From NCBI GenBank assembly GCA_024220525.1, contig JAMYWO010000486.1:1-22892 (forward strand): DNA of 22,892 nt. Direction: 5' to 3'. Both the position numbers and the translations under genes were made by a program. This stretch comes from Cochliopodium minus. Lineage: Eukaryota > Discosea > Himatismenida > Cochliopodiidae. Within the stretch, counting starts at the first letter, position 1; the number at the start of each line of letters is the position of its first letter. The notes beneath the pieces are model-generated. The model was not told the DNA's origin and made no database searches. It saw only the letters and a program-made list of their open reading frames with translations. Shown one piece after another: positions 1 through 9,226 of the stretch.

Positions 1-54
1 TCAAGAAAACTGACAGAGATATTGATCCTCGTGAAGCCATTTTGAAATATGCAG
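1..54 (+). CDS. Partial exon resembling the WDR70 C-terminal region
   Basis: Reading from base 3 in frame gives KKTDRDIDPREAILKYA, followed by a GT splice donor at 55-56 (gcag|gtaaaa). From memory, the segment around DPREAIL matches the conserved C-terminal stretch of WD-repeat protein WDR70 (human has a similar NPREAILRHAKAAE segment). The exon is cut by the window's left edge, and no plus-strand continuation for the expected downstream residues (an AKAAE..PYW-like segment) is visible in the next 1.2 kb. Instead, an opposite-strand carboxypeptidase Q exon begins at 124. WDR70 is a nuclear WD40-repeat protein; nothing in these 18 codons shows function directly. The identification rests on one short motif, so it is tentative. 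Confidence 0.45.
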
Positions 55-123
55 GTAAAAAAAAAATTAAAAAAAAAAAAATTAAAAAATTTTTATTACT
101 AAAATTAAAAAAATATTTTTAAC

Positions 124-1124
124 CTTTATAATCTTGGTTATATACAACAATTTTCCCAGTGACGTCAACAGTCTCGAGCTCCGCAAAAGACTTGACAACA
201 ACAACCTGAGCTCTCAAATCCCCATTAGTAGAAATGGAGCCACCCAAAGCCATCACATCCAACTTCCTGTAGTAAGGAGCCAGAAGGTAGAGACTTTCGT
301 TTCCCCTCACCCACTTTGGTACCCACACATCTTCTGTTTTCACCAAGTCCAGCCCATCTTTGTTTAGTTCTTCCACCATGTAGTCTAGTGCTTTTTCTAG
401 CCCTTCTGAGCCTGATAGTCTTGGCCCGAAAAAGTTGCACATGTACGTCAATCTATTTTGTGAGAAATTTTTTTTTTAAAGTTTTTTTTGGAAAGACATA
501 TTTTTAACATGATAAAAAAATCATTCATCTATATTGGAGATATAACTTCTATTATACAATTGATATTTTACATACAGTGTATGGTGATTCGAAAAATTAT
601 GCAAATTATTTTTCCTTTTGTTTATCATTTTGTTTATTTAATCAATAATCCTCTTTTTTGTTGATAAAAAAGATAATAAATTTTCATTTGAATATTGTTT
701 TGATCGCCTTTATTATATTGGATATATTTGATATATTTGATATATTTGAGATGTCAATTTCATCATATATCATTAAAATAATTTCATTAAAGAAAATTAT
801 TAAGAAATTTCTGTCCAATAAAATTTTATTTTCTTTTTCTTGCATGATCATTTTGGATAATACCATTGGTGAAATTCATTGATAATATTATTTTAATCAA
901 AATATTTTTTACCTAAACAAGTTTACTGCAGATATATTGGCACTGCTTTTGATGATATTCTGTATATTTATCCCCACTTCATCAGATTTGAATCCAAAAA
1001 ATAATCCAAGAGCAGTGACGATGATAATGACAGGAATGAAGGTGATAACAATAATGGTGAGCATATTTCCCCTTTTTCTGATTTTATCCTTTTGAATGAG
1101 ATTGTTATTTTCAAAGTCAGACAT
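124..1124 (-). CDS. Carboxypeptidase Q-like M28 metallopeptidase, 5' part (two exons)
   Basis: Two exons, 1124-913 and 452-124, join in phase (AG|A gives Arg) across a 459-nt intron and encode about 180 residues. After about 20 polar residues comes a hydrophobic stretch (residues about 21-43, TIIVITFIPVIIIV), read as a signal anchor. The second exon contains LTYMCNFFGPRLSGSEGLEK, then DVWVPKWVRGNES and GKIVVYNQDYK. These match, in order, the N-terminal region and start of the PA-like insert of carboxypeptidase Q (plasma glutamate carboxypeptidase), a lysosomal/secreted dipeptidase of about 470 residues. A good donor (AAAG|GTTAAA) ends the exon at 124, but no further CPQ exon lies to the left, where an opposite-strand exon sits. 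The zinc-binding catalytic half is therefore absent from the window. The intron carries repeat copy 1 (496-620). Start: the only ATG in frame ahead of the anchor. Confidence 0.8.
496..620. repeat. Dispersed intronic repeat, copy 1
   Basis: This roughly 125-bp block aligns to 15974-16100 in the same orientation, with about six substitutions and three 1-2-nt indels over its length. Shared stretches include attggagatataacttct, tatacaattgatattt and aattatgcaaattattttt. It lies inside the 459-nt CPQ intron, antisense to that gene. No open frame is conserved, and no terminal inverted repeats or target-site duplication are clear. Weaker similarity on the left (a T-run ahead of ggaaagacatatt) may be a decayed version of the palindrome seen at copy 2. 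Confidence 0.85.
721..747. repeat. Short tandem repeat, 9-bp unit x3
   Basis: Three perfect consecutive copies of gatatattt lie in the CPQ intron. No function is evident. Confidence 0.8.
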
Positions 1125-1241
1125 ATGTGTATGTCAAATGAACAAAATTTTTTTATTTATTATGTGCAATAAAAAATAAAAAAATAGCAAAAACTAATTC
1201 ATTCAAAGCATTTTAAGATAAAATTTTTTTTTTTTGAAGAA
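1125..1241. promoter_or_regulatory. Shared 117-bp region between divergent peptidase genes
   Basis: The ATGs of the CPQ-like gene (minus, 1124) and the M20D gene (plus, 1242) are only 117 bp apart, so both promoters and 5' UTRs must fit here. The region is AT-rich, with a T-run at 1223-1235 just ahead of the M20D start. I see no convincing TATA box or palindromic operator. Confidence 0.5.
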
Positions 1242-2274
1242 ATGAGAAGAATAGCTGTCATTTTAGATCATCTCAAACCTAGCAGAGAATCCTCATCAAT
1301 AAATTTTTCGTTTTGTTCAGAAAGTGAACTAACAAATATAAATGATTTGAATCAAGCAATCCAAAAGGTGAATATTGTTATCACCAAATCACTAATCAAA
1401 TATAATTTTTTCAAAAATGCTCAAATATTTTAACCAACAAATCAGATATTTCCTCAATTGATAGAAATAAGAAGGCATTTCCATCAATATCCAGAAATAG
1501 CATTTCAAGAATACAAAACAATGGAGAAAATATTAGAATATGTAGGGAAAATGGGAAAGGTGACAAGAGGTAATGCTAATAAATTCAATTAGAAGAAATT
1601 CAAATTCCATTCTAATTCGACGAATTTTTTATCAATAAAAATATTCAGCTAATCCAACAGGATTCTTCGTGGATATCAGAGGAAAAGGACTAAAACAACC
1701 AAATCTATCCAAAGACAGAATAATAGGATTCAGAGCAGACATGGATGGTGATATAACCATTTTTTTTTTTTTTTAATTTTATAATTATTAATAAAAGCAC
1801 TCCCTTTGTTGGAAAATAATCCAAATCTTCCATATGTGTCTAAGAACGAAGGTATTTTTTAAAAATATTCATCCTTTAATATATTTACATTTTTTTTTTA
1901 AAAGGAGCTGCACATTCTTGTGGACATGATAATCACATGACTTGTTTGATCGGACTTGCTATGCTCATTCATTCAAAAATAGACCAAATACCATCCAACA
2001 ATGGTAATGTTTTTTTTGATTTTTTTATTTTTTATTTTTTATTTATTTTATTTATTATTTCATTTTTTTATTTTTTTGTTTTTTTATTTTTATTTTTTAT
2101 TTTTTTATTTTTTTATTTTTTTTATTTTTTTTAGTTATTAGATTGATTTTTCAGCCAGCGGAAGAAGGGGAAAGAGGTGCAGAGAAAATTTTGGAAGCAG
2201 GTGCGCTAAAAGGAGTTGACGAAATCTATGGTTATCAATATTGGAAAAAATACCAGGATATATCTCACTTCTGA
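1242..2274 (+). CDS. M20D amidohydrolase-like metallopeptidase, 3'-truncated
   Basis: Six exons (1242-1367, 1446-1569, 1649-1747, 1798-1851, 1905-2003, 2135-2274) join in consistent phase. The product reads IEIRRHFHQYPEIAFQEYKT, NPTGFFVDIRG, GFRADMDALPLL, GAAHSCGHDNHMT, VIRLIFQPAEEGERGAEKIL and GALKGVDEIYGYQYW. These are the N-terminal hallmarks of the M20D (hippurate hydrolase/aminoacylase-like) family, including the metal-binding CGHDxH and the catalytic-Glu PAEEG segment. After GYQYW, where the family continues (typically GxHNxP and then a dimerisation domain), the frame reads nine more residues to a TGA at 2272-2274, 35 bases before the undetermined base at 2309. The C-terminal half is missing. 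Either the locus is a truncated pseudogene or the assembly is joined here. Introns of 50-131 nt look functional. Confidence 0.8.
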
Positions 2275-2304
2275 TTGTATGTATTAATCCATTCTAATAA
2301 AACT

Positions 2305-5300
2305 TTAANTTTCTTTGATCATTTCATCTCTTTCTTTGATAGATTCTTCATTTTGTTGGAGACTTTGTTTTTGAGTTTCAATCATTTCTTCCTTTTCTTT
2401 GATTATTTCTTCTTTCTGTTGGATCAACTCATTTCTTTGTTCGATTTGTTGCGCTTGGGATTCAATGGTGATATCTCTTTTTTTGATCGTTTCTTCCTTT
2501 TCTTTGATTGTTTCTTCTCTTTGTTGAATTAACTCTTCCTTTCCTTTTATCATTTCATCTCTTTGTCTTATTGATTCTGCACTTTGTTTTTGTTCCTGAT
2601 CCATTTCTTGGTATTGTTTAGATGATTCTTCTTGGAACATCTTTTGATTATTGATCATTTCTTCCTTTTCTTTGATTATTTCTTCTTTCTGTTGGATCAA
2701 CACTTCTCTTTGGTGAATTTGTCCTGTTTGTGATTCAATGGCTAAGTCTCTTTCTCTGATCACCTCTTCCTTTTCTTTGATTTTTTCATCTCTTTCTTTT
2801 AAGGTTTCTTTGTTTTTTTGGAGACTTTGTTTTTGAATTTCAATCATTTCTTCCTTTTCTTTGATCACTTCTTCTTTCTGTTGGATCATCTCTTCTCTTT
2901 GTTGAATCAACTCATCTCTTTGATTAATAACTTCTTCCCTTTCCTTGATTTGTTGGCTTTGAGATTCAATAACAAGCTCTTTTTCTTTGATCATTTCATC
3001 TCTTTCTTTGATAGATTCTTCATTTTGTTGGAGACTTTGTTTTTGAATTTCAATCATTTCTTCCTTTTCTCTGATCACTTCTTCTTTCTGTTGGATCATC
3101 TCTTCTCTTTGTTGAATCAACTCATCTCTTTGTTCGATTTGTTGCGCTTGGGATTCAATGGTGATATCTATTTCTCTGATCATTTCTTCCTTTTCTTTGA
3201 TTTTTTCATCTCTTTGTTGAATTAACTCCTCCTTTCCTTTGATCATTTCTTCTCTTTCTCTGATCGTTTCATCTCTTTGTTGAATCAACACTTCTTTTTC
3301 TTTGATCACTTCATCTCTTTCTCTGATAGCTTCATCTTTTTCAATGGCTTGTTGGAGTTGAGATTCAATAACAAGCTCCTTTTCTTTGATCATTTCATCT
3401 CTTTCTTTGATAGATTCTTCGTTTTGTTGGAGACTTTGTTTTTGAGTTTGAATCATCTCTTCCTTTTCTTTGATCATCTCTTCTCTTTCTTTGATTTTCT
3501 CTTCTCCTTCTTGAATCAACTCATCTCTTTGTTTAATAGCCTGTTCCCTTTCCTTGATTTGTTGGCTTTGGGATTCAGTACCAACAATTCCTTTTTTTAT
3601 GATTTCTTCCTTTTCTTTGATTGTTTCTTCTCTTTGTTGAATCATCTTTTCTTTTGCTTTGATCATTTCATCTCTTTGTTGAATTTGTTTTGTTTGTGAA
3701 TCAATGGTGAAATCTTTTTCTCCAATCAACACTTCTTTTTCTTTGATCATTTCATCTCTTTCTTTGATAGATTCTTCATTTTGTTGGAGACTTTGTTTTT
3801 GAGTTTCAATCATCTCTTCCTTCTTTTTGATCATCTCTTCTTTTTCTTCGATAGATTCTTCTCTTTTTTGAATCATCTCTTCTTTTTGTTTGATCATCTC
3901 TTCCTTTACTTTGATCATTTCATCTCTTTGTTGAATTAACAATTCTTTTTCTTTGATCACTTCATCTCTTTCTCTGATAGCTTCATCTTTTTCAATGGCT
4001 TGTTGGAGTTGAGATTCAATAACAAGCTCCTTTTCTTTGATCATCTCTTCTCTTTCTTTGATTATTTCTTCTCTTTGTTTGATTATCTCATCTTTTTGTT
4101 TGATCAGTTGTTTTTGAGATTGAGAATTAACATCTCCCTCCATTAACTTGCTCTCTTTTTGTTTGATGGACAAATTCCTTTCGTTGATGATCTCTTCGTA
4201 TTCAGATATCTTTTGATTTTGGAGATGGATGGTTGCATCTTTTTCTTCAAGCAAATCCTCTTTTTCTTTAATGCAAAGATCCTTTTCTTCCAAGGAATCC
4301 ATCTGGTAGTTGATTATGTTGTTCTTAGATTCAAGACATTCCTCTTTGGATCTGATTGATCTTTCCATCTCCTCCAACATCTCTTTTCTCTCAGTGATTT
4401 GTTGGTTCAAAGATTCGATGGATTCTCTCAAATCGTCGCATGCTTCTTCTTTGTCTTTGATCAACTCTTCCTTATCTTGGATTTGTTCAATCTGCATTTC
4501 TATGAGCTCATCTTTCTCCTTCAAAGAGTTTGTGAGGAGTGCAATCGTTTCTTCTTTGTGTTGAAGATTGGATTGAATCTCTTTGCACTCCACAAGCTGA
4601 TCTTGGATCAATTTCTCGTTGGCTTGGATGACTTGCGTTTTTTCCTTTATCTGATCAGTGAGATGTTGCATCAACTTTTGTAATTCATCAATCTGAGATT
4701 CATTTGCTGAAATTTTTTCATTTTGGCTGTTGATTTCTTCTTTTAGTTTCATTGAGTTATCAATCATTGCTTGTTGCAAAATTTTGAGAGAATCTTGGCT
4801 TTCTTTCAGGTAGTTTTTGAGTGATTCGCAAGTGTTCTCAGATTCATTGAGTTTGCTCTCTGTTTTTTCAATTCTTTCTGCATCTAATATCTTTTCTTGT
4901 TGATATTGACTTATCCTTTCAATCTCTTGTTGCTTAATTTCTTGGATCAGGAGTTTCTGTTGTTCAACATAACTCTTCAAATCGTTGATTTCTTTAGTGA
5001 GGGATGTGTTGGTGTTCTTTTCGAGTTTCATCAACTCTTGCAACTCTGTAATTCTGTTCATCTTTGCTTTTACATCATTGGAAAGATTATCTTTCTGAGA
5101 AGTGAGAGAAATCACATTTTCCTTCAAATTACTGGCTACATTCAATAGTTCAAGGTTGTTTTTATAGTAAGAGTTTGCAGATTCCTCTTTAATCTTGAGA
5201 TCTTCAACGAGATTGTTGATTTTTTGGTTCTTTTGTGAGATAATCTTGACATTATCTTCAGATTTGACTTGGAGATCGTGGATTTCTTGTTGGTATTGTT

Positions 5301-7570
5301 TGGTTTGCATTTCAAGTTGTTCAAGCTTCTCGAGCAAGGATTGTTGCTTTATCTTTTCAAGAGAAAGTTTTTCATTGAGGAGATAAATCATGTCTTTGTA
5401 AGAATTAATTTCTTCAGTAGATTTCGAATCGGTTTCTATAGATTGGAAAACCTGTTCATCAAGTTTGAGATAAAGAGTTTTCTTGAAGTTTTCTTGATCC
5501 TTGTTGACTTGCAAAAGTTGGTTGATCTGATTCTCAAACAACTTGATATGAGATTCTCTTTCAAGAAGAGTGGAGTGGAGATCTTTAAGCTTAGATTGGA
5601 GTGAGTTGTTCTCCTCTTTCAAACTTTGAATGGCTTGGTTAGAAAGTTCCTTGTCCTTTCTGTGAGACTCTTCAGTATTGCTGCTCGATTCTACTTGTTT
5701 ATAACAAGAAAGAAATTGGTTTTTCTTCTTGACCAACAAGTTAAAGTTTGTTTGGAGATTGTTATCGAGTTTGTTTTGGAGATCTTGAAATGTGTTGAAC
5801 TTTTCAATGACTGTTTTGATTTTGTTGAGTTGTTCACTTAGTTGGTTTTTCTCCAAGAGGATGCTATTGTACTTTACTTGCACATCACCACCTTTATCAG
5901 AGCTGTTCTTGCTATTGTGGAGAAGAATAATGTCTTTCTCCAAGTTTCTGATTGTGATTTCTCCCAATTTGTTCTTTTCAAGTAGTTCTCCATTAGAGTT
6001 TTTCAAAAATTTAATCTCTTGGTTGGTTGTAACTTGATTTTCTTCCAAATCAGAAATGAGTTGCTTGTATTCCAATTCTCTCATGTTCATTGTCTCTATA
6101 GTCTCCATGAGTGATTTTGTTTCAGATTCATAATTCAAAGGAGTCTGTTGGAACTCAACGTTCTTCAAAGAAAGATTGAGTTCTTCTATCATTTTATCTT
6201 TTTCTAAGAGAGCTTCATTTATTCTTTGGATAGTTATATCTCTTTCATTCACGCTGAGAGAGAACTTATTCTTCATGGTGGTTATCATCTTTATTTCTTT
6301 TTGCAAACTTTCATTGTCTTCCCTGAGGAGCTGGTTGGAGATTAATAAGCTTTCTGTTCTTTTGTTGGTGTCTTCATTATATATGTTACTTGAAGAAACT
6401 TCTACTTTTCTTTCTTTGAGAAATTTGATTTCAGATTCAAGATTCTCGATTTCGGACGACTTTTCTTGTTGGAGAATTAGGTTGCTCTCTTTGAGCTTGT
6501 TGATTGCGTTACTTTGCTCTTCTATTTGCTTTTTGAGGGTTTGTATCAAATTGTTATTCTTCTGCAAAGACTCTGATTGTAGATGTTTGTAACTTGTTTC
6601 CAATTCTTTGTACTTCAACTGGAGGTTTTTGTAATCTTCAAAGTTTTGCTTAAAAGATGTGTTTTGGCTCTTGGATTTGTTCTTGAGATCCAATGTCTGT
6701 TGTTTCTCCTTGTTTAATTCGTTTTGGAGATTCTCAATCATTACATTCTTCTCTTCCAATTCGATTTCCAATCCCTGATTGGATGATGCCAAATTCTTTG
6801 ATTCCATACATTTGTTTATATAAGTTTGATACAACAATTTTCCTTCTTCTGTTATTCTTTCGAATTCTTTTCTGTATGTCTCGCTATCTTCCTGTGTATT
6901 AATCAATGAGATCTCCAATTCATGTATTTTCTCGTTCTGCATTTGATTTTTTCTGTTGAGAGTCTTGATTTCGAATTCAAAATGATTACAGTTTTGACAA
7001 TCGAGATTAACAGAAATATTTTTTTCTTGTTCCATTTCCTCAAAGGAATTTTCTTCATTGAGGGTCGATTTCAATTCTTCTTTGATTTTATCCAACGATA
7101 TGGTTTCATAGTCTGGAAGATTGAAATGTAATTTTGCGAAAGGATTGCTTATGATATCGAATGAAGTTGCATTAGGATTGATAGGAGATATTTCATCTTT
7201 TCTCACAACAAAATTTGATGAAATGTCAGATGATTCTTCAATTTGTCTCAAATGATTTCTGGGAGGTGAAATAAATTCATTCATGCTTTCTTCCTGATGT
7301 ATCTCTGATTGAAAATTATTGATTGGTAAATTGGTTAAATTAACTTCAAAACTATTTGCGAATTCATCATTCTCAAAATCATCATTCCTCATTATTTGAG
7401 ATGGAAATGATTGGAACTTTGTTGGTGTATCCATCCTTTTCATTATATCCTCCTTTTTATGAAACTTAAAACAAAATTCAAGAATTTTAAAGATATGGTA
7501 AAGATAAAAGGGTATTTACATTTTTTGTTGGAGTGAGATTATTGATATTCTCTTTATTCTCAATATCCAT
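2305..7570 (-). CDS. Giant coiled-coil protein with C-terminal heptad-repeat expansion
   Basis: Exon 1 (7570-7520) encodes MDIENKENINNLTPTKN. A 67-nt intron follows, and exon 2 begins at 7452 with EDIMKRMDTPTKF, in phase. An in-frame ATG two codons upstream (7576) is an alternative start. Exon 2 runs open for more than 5.1 kb to the n at 2309. The product is about 1,730 residues: an acidic, Asn-rich head (residues 1-135), one CxxC (DCQNCNH, about residue 165), then almost continuous Glu/Lys/Gln/Leu coiled coil. Its last 600 or so residues are near-repeats of the heptad pattern KERDEMI/KEKEEMI, punctuated by SLQQNEESIKERDEM. The head has a KEN motif (6-8), two TPTK (13-16, 26-29) and one SPPR (79-82), which fit Cdk-site and APC/C-degron consensus sequences. 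Such architecture resembles golgin, centrosomal or kinetochore tethers, but I cannot name an orthologue. The C-terminus is not in the window. Confidence 0.85.
2309..2309. other. Undetermined base (n) at a probable assembly join
   Basis: This is the only ambiguous base in the window. It sits between the abrupt end of the M20D gene and the interior of a near-identical repeat array of the coiled-coil gene. The coiled-coil reading frame reaches an apparent TAA (2307-2305) in the codon right after the n-containing codon, so that stop belongs to the other side of the join and is unlikely to be the true terminus. Confidence 0.75.
2310..4150 (-). repeat. Tandem 21-bp (heptad) coding repeat array with higher-order copies
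   Basis: The coiled-coil gene's 3' third is built of 21-bp units encoding a seven-residue ER/KE-DE-M/L/V-I pattern. They are grouped into longer blocks marked by the anchor QKQSLQQNEESIKERDEM, which appears five times (near 3790, 3430, 3030, 2830 degenerate, and 2345). A stretch of about 90 bp near 3300-3400 recurs almost exactly near 3950-4050. The array is therefore prone to expansion, contraction and assembly collapse, and the n at 2309 falls inside the fifth anchor copy. Confidence 0.85.
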
Positions 7571-7793
7571 CAACATCAAAGAAGGTTTTTTTTTTTTTTT
7601 TATCGTTAAATTATAAATTCTCAATATTTGGCGCAAAAAATTTTATATTACGGTTTTAATACCATTCATGCAGAATTTATGTTGAGGTTGCTGCAAACGA
7701 TTTAAATATAAGTAACAACAACAGTAGAATTGAGAAAATTATTGATAGAAAAAAATTTTTTCGATAAAAACAGTTTAATAATAATGTTTTCAG

Positions 7794-9066
7794 TTAATTT
7801 GTATCTAAATAGGCAGATGTAAACATTATTTGTTGTTCATTCTCTGATGTTTGATGAAATTCCAGAATAACACCATCATGAGACAAATCAATGGTTGGAG
7901 CAGCACCAGAAGTCAACTTTACACTAGGTTCCCAGGAGATAATATGTGTTTGTGGATCCAATCTCCCGACATGGTAATAAAGTGTATCAAAATTTTGAGA
8001 TTTGTGAATTTCTATCATATAACCAGAGTCATGGAAAGCAATTTTTGGATTCAAACCATTATCATATTTAAGATTAGTTTTCCATTCTATCTTTCCAGAT
8101 TCTATATCGGCAATACCTGAAAAGAAAATTATATTAGACAACAATTATGAAACAAATTTGTAAAGAATAATTTGAGAAATTATTTAAAAATATGTCAGAT
8201 TTAGGTATTTATAATCAAAAATTTTCATTAAAGACTAATCATAAAAAATTCATCATTTTTATATTTTGAATAATTTTCTCAAATTCTTTTTTTTTTCTCA
8301 ATTTTTTCTTTACCATAATTATACCACAAAGCAGTTGTATTTCCAGAGTTATGAACCTCTATGATTTCGTCTTTATCGTTGATTGATACGGAAGGATAAC
8401 AACCTGGGTGATATTCATTGGCTCTAGACTTCCAATCAATTGTAATCTCATCTTTGTCATGATTTATAACTCCCAGAGAGTAAAATAACTTGTAGTTTTC
8501 TTCGTGAACAATAACTAATTGATTTCTCGAATTGATTGATACAGAAGGACGAACACCCTTGACCAAAACATTGCTTCCTCTTTGCCATTCTATTTTTGCA
8601 TTCTTGATCTGAAAACAAGAAATTTTTTTTTATTATTTTAATAATTATAGTTTAATTTAAATATGAATATGCTCCATGCCTTGCATTTGAGTAGGATTGT
8701 ATCATTATAAATGAAAATAATATGAAATTTGTTTGTATATTCAAAAAAATATTTAAATAATACCATTCCGATCCTATAATGTATATAAACAACTGTCTCA
8801 ATGTTAAAATCAACGTTTTGATGCACTTCAACAATATAGCCATCTTTTGATACACTTATAGAAGGATGATCTCCCTCTGCTATTTTCTCTTTTTTATTCC
8901 ATTCAATATCCTTCTTATTTAGATTCAAATTTCCCAAACAAAAAAATACATCTATTCCATCACTTTCTACATAAAATATCTTTTGATTGGTTCCTATACA
9001 AACATCTGGAGAGGTACCATCGCTGTATTTTCTACTCTTTTTCCATTTGGGTTTATTTATCTTCAT
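7794..9066 (-). CDS. Six-repeat propeller/lectin-like protein
   Basis: Three exons (9066-8764, 8608-8314, 8116-7794) join in phase (0, then 1) to encode 306 residues. The chain is six repeats of about 50 residues. Each carries a Trp (KW, EW, DW or SW) starting a strand, a G-x-x-P-x-I/V segment (TSPDVCI, DHPSISV, VRPSVSI, CYPSVSI, LNPKIAF, AAPTIDL), an x-I-E-V-H-type strand (YIVEVHQ, EIIEVHN, YMIEIHK, VILEFHQ) and an aromatic L-Y-Y/L-W-Y strand. Regular all-beta repeats of this length and number suggest a six-bladed beta-propeller, as in sugar-binding lectins, but I do not recognise a named family. There is no signal peptide or membrane segment, so it is probably cytosolic. The first repeat is the most diverged. 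Function is unknown; carbohydrate binding is only inference. Confidence 0.8.
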
Positions 9067-9226
9067 GATTTAGTTTAAGATTTCAATTTTTTTTTTTTCA
9101 ATTCATTTAGGATTGAACCATTTGAAGTGTCTTACCTGATTATTTATTTTGGCTTTTTCAAATACAAAATTTTGATGAATCCTCAAATATTTTTGATCAG
9201 TTAATTAATTCAGAAAAAAAAATAAA
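9067..9226. promoter_or_regulatory. Divergent intergenic region, 160 bp
   Basis: This region separates the ATGs of the six-repeat protein (minus) and the three-domain fusion gene (plus), so it must hold both promoters. It is AT-rich with a T-run at 9090-9099 and an A-run at 9213-9221. No specific element is recognised. Confidence 0.45.

Noticed and set aside
2275-7131. Numerous plus-strand open frames rich in Phe/Leu (for example 2818-3225, 3277-3699, 6176-6592)
   Set aside because: They are antisense shadows of the Glu/Lys-rich coiled-coil gene; their FFDHFFFLL-type repeats are the complement of GAA/AAA-rich heptads.
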